Shown here: positions 7,529 through 7,654 of the stretch, piece after piece
Layout: the number at the start of each line of letters is the position of its first letter
Position numbering within the stretch: position 1 is the stretch's first letter
Source: Clostridia bacterium
Lineage (GTDB): Bacteria; Bacillota; Clostridia; Christensenellales; Borkfalkiaceae
Direction: 5' to 3'
Assembly (NCBI GenBank): GCA_017646555.1
Contig: JAGCMG010000064.1
Location: forward strand, 1 to 7,654
DNA length: 7,654 bases
Notes under the pieces: model-generated
Told to the model about the DNA's origin: nothing
The model's input: the letters and a program-made list of their open reading frames with translations, nothing else
Databases searched by the model: none
Position numbers and translations under genes: made by a program

Positions 7529-7654
7529 TTATCGCCACCAATCTTTTGGAATATTTTCTTTAAATTCGGTCTTTATACTACCTAAACTCGTTTTTTGACC
7601 GTAAATTATTCCTTTTTTACTTTTATAATATGGCAATACCAAGTATTCGTAGAC
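7529..7654 (-). CDS. C-terminal end of an unidentified convergent gene
   Basis: On the - strand a frame is open from the window edge for 41 codons to a TAA at 7531-7529; the other two - strand frames and all three + strand frames have stops here. The visible peptide begins VYEYLVLPYYKSKKG and ends KENIPKDWWR, rich in Lys and aromatic residues. Codon choice fits the neighbours: both Tyr codons before G are TAC (TAC GAA, TAC GGT), while Tyr-Tyr-Lys uses TAT. I do not recognise the family, and the tail is too short to assign a function. The gene converges on thiI with zero bases between the two stops. A chance open frame is possible but less likely. Confidence 0.62.
   Translation of the reverse strand, partial: VYEYLVLPYYKSKKGIIYGQKTSLGSIKTEFKENIPKDWWR

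Noticed and set aside
7567..7601. CGGTC...GACCG inverted repeat as a terminator for thiI
   Set aside because: Only 5 bp with a 25-nt loop, and the next T run begins more than 10 nt after it; too weak to call.
1..7654. A new defence, mobile or biosynthetic system
   Set aside because: Apart from one unassigned membrane protein and one partial gene, everything is recognisable housekeeping in uniform codon usage; no integrase, transposase, direct-repeat array or toxin-like gene is visible.

Overview
The window looks like ordinary chromosome from a low-GC Gram-positive bacterium, most likely an uncultured member of Clostridia (Bacillota). This rests on AT-rich coding sequence, a Clostridia-style PheT beta chain, a MutS2 whose Smr domain starts INILG, a ThiI without a rhodanese domain, and a small two-helix membrane protein resembling a family I recall only from Bacillota (DUF6106). 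No mobile element, CRISPR array, rRNA or tRNA is visible, and the genetic code is standard, with TAA, TAG and TGA all used as stops.

Layout: (1) pheT, phenylalanyl-tRNA synthetase beta subunit, cut at its 5' end by the window edge, running to 2191. (2) A strong 12-bp intrinsic terminator at 2204-2235. (3) A 41-bp AT-rich gap with candidate promoter elements that sit almost on the next start codon. (4) A four-gene + strand cluster from 2277 to 7528: mutS2, a 200-residue membrane protein of unknown function, a NifS-family cysteine desulfurase, and thiI. The junctions are 1 nt, a 4-nt ATGA overlap, and 2 nt, so it is almost certainly one operon with translational coupling. (5) On the - strand, the last 41 codons of an unrecognised gene that converges on thiI; the two stop codons touch with no base between them.

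The genes share a theme of tRNA and translation quality. PheST charges tRNA-Phe and edits mischarged Tyr. MutS2 is a DNA-binding and ribosome-rescue ATPase. The desulfurase and ThiI form the sulfur relay for 4-thiouridine at position 8 of tRNA, matching the NifZ-ThiI pair of Bacillus subtilis. The membrane protein has no assigned role.

I found no convincing new biological system. The points most worth a second look are the membrane protein embedded in the operon, the near-leaderless start of mutS2, the altered Smr motif, the abutting convergent stop codons, and a clear codon-context bias (AAC rather than AAT before G).
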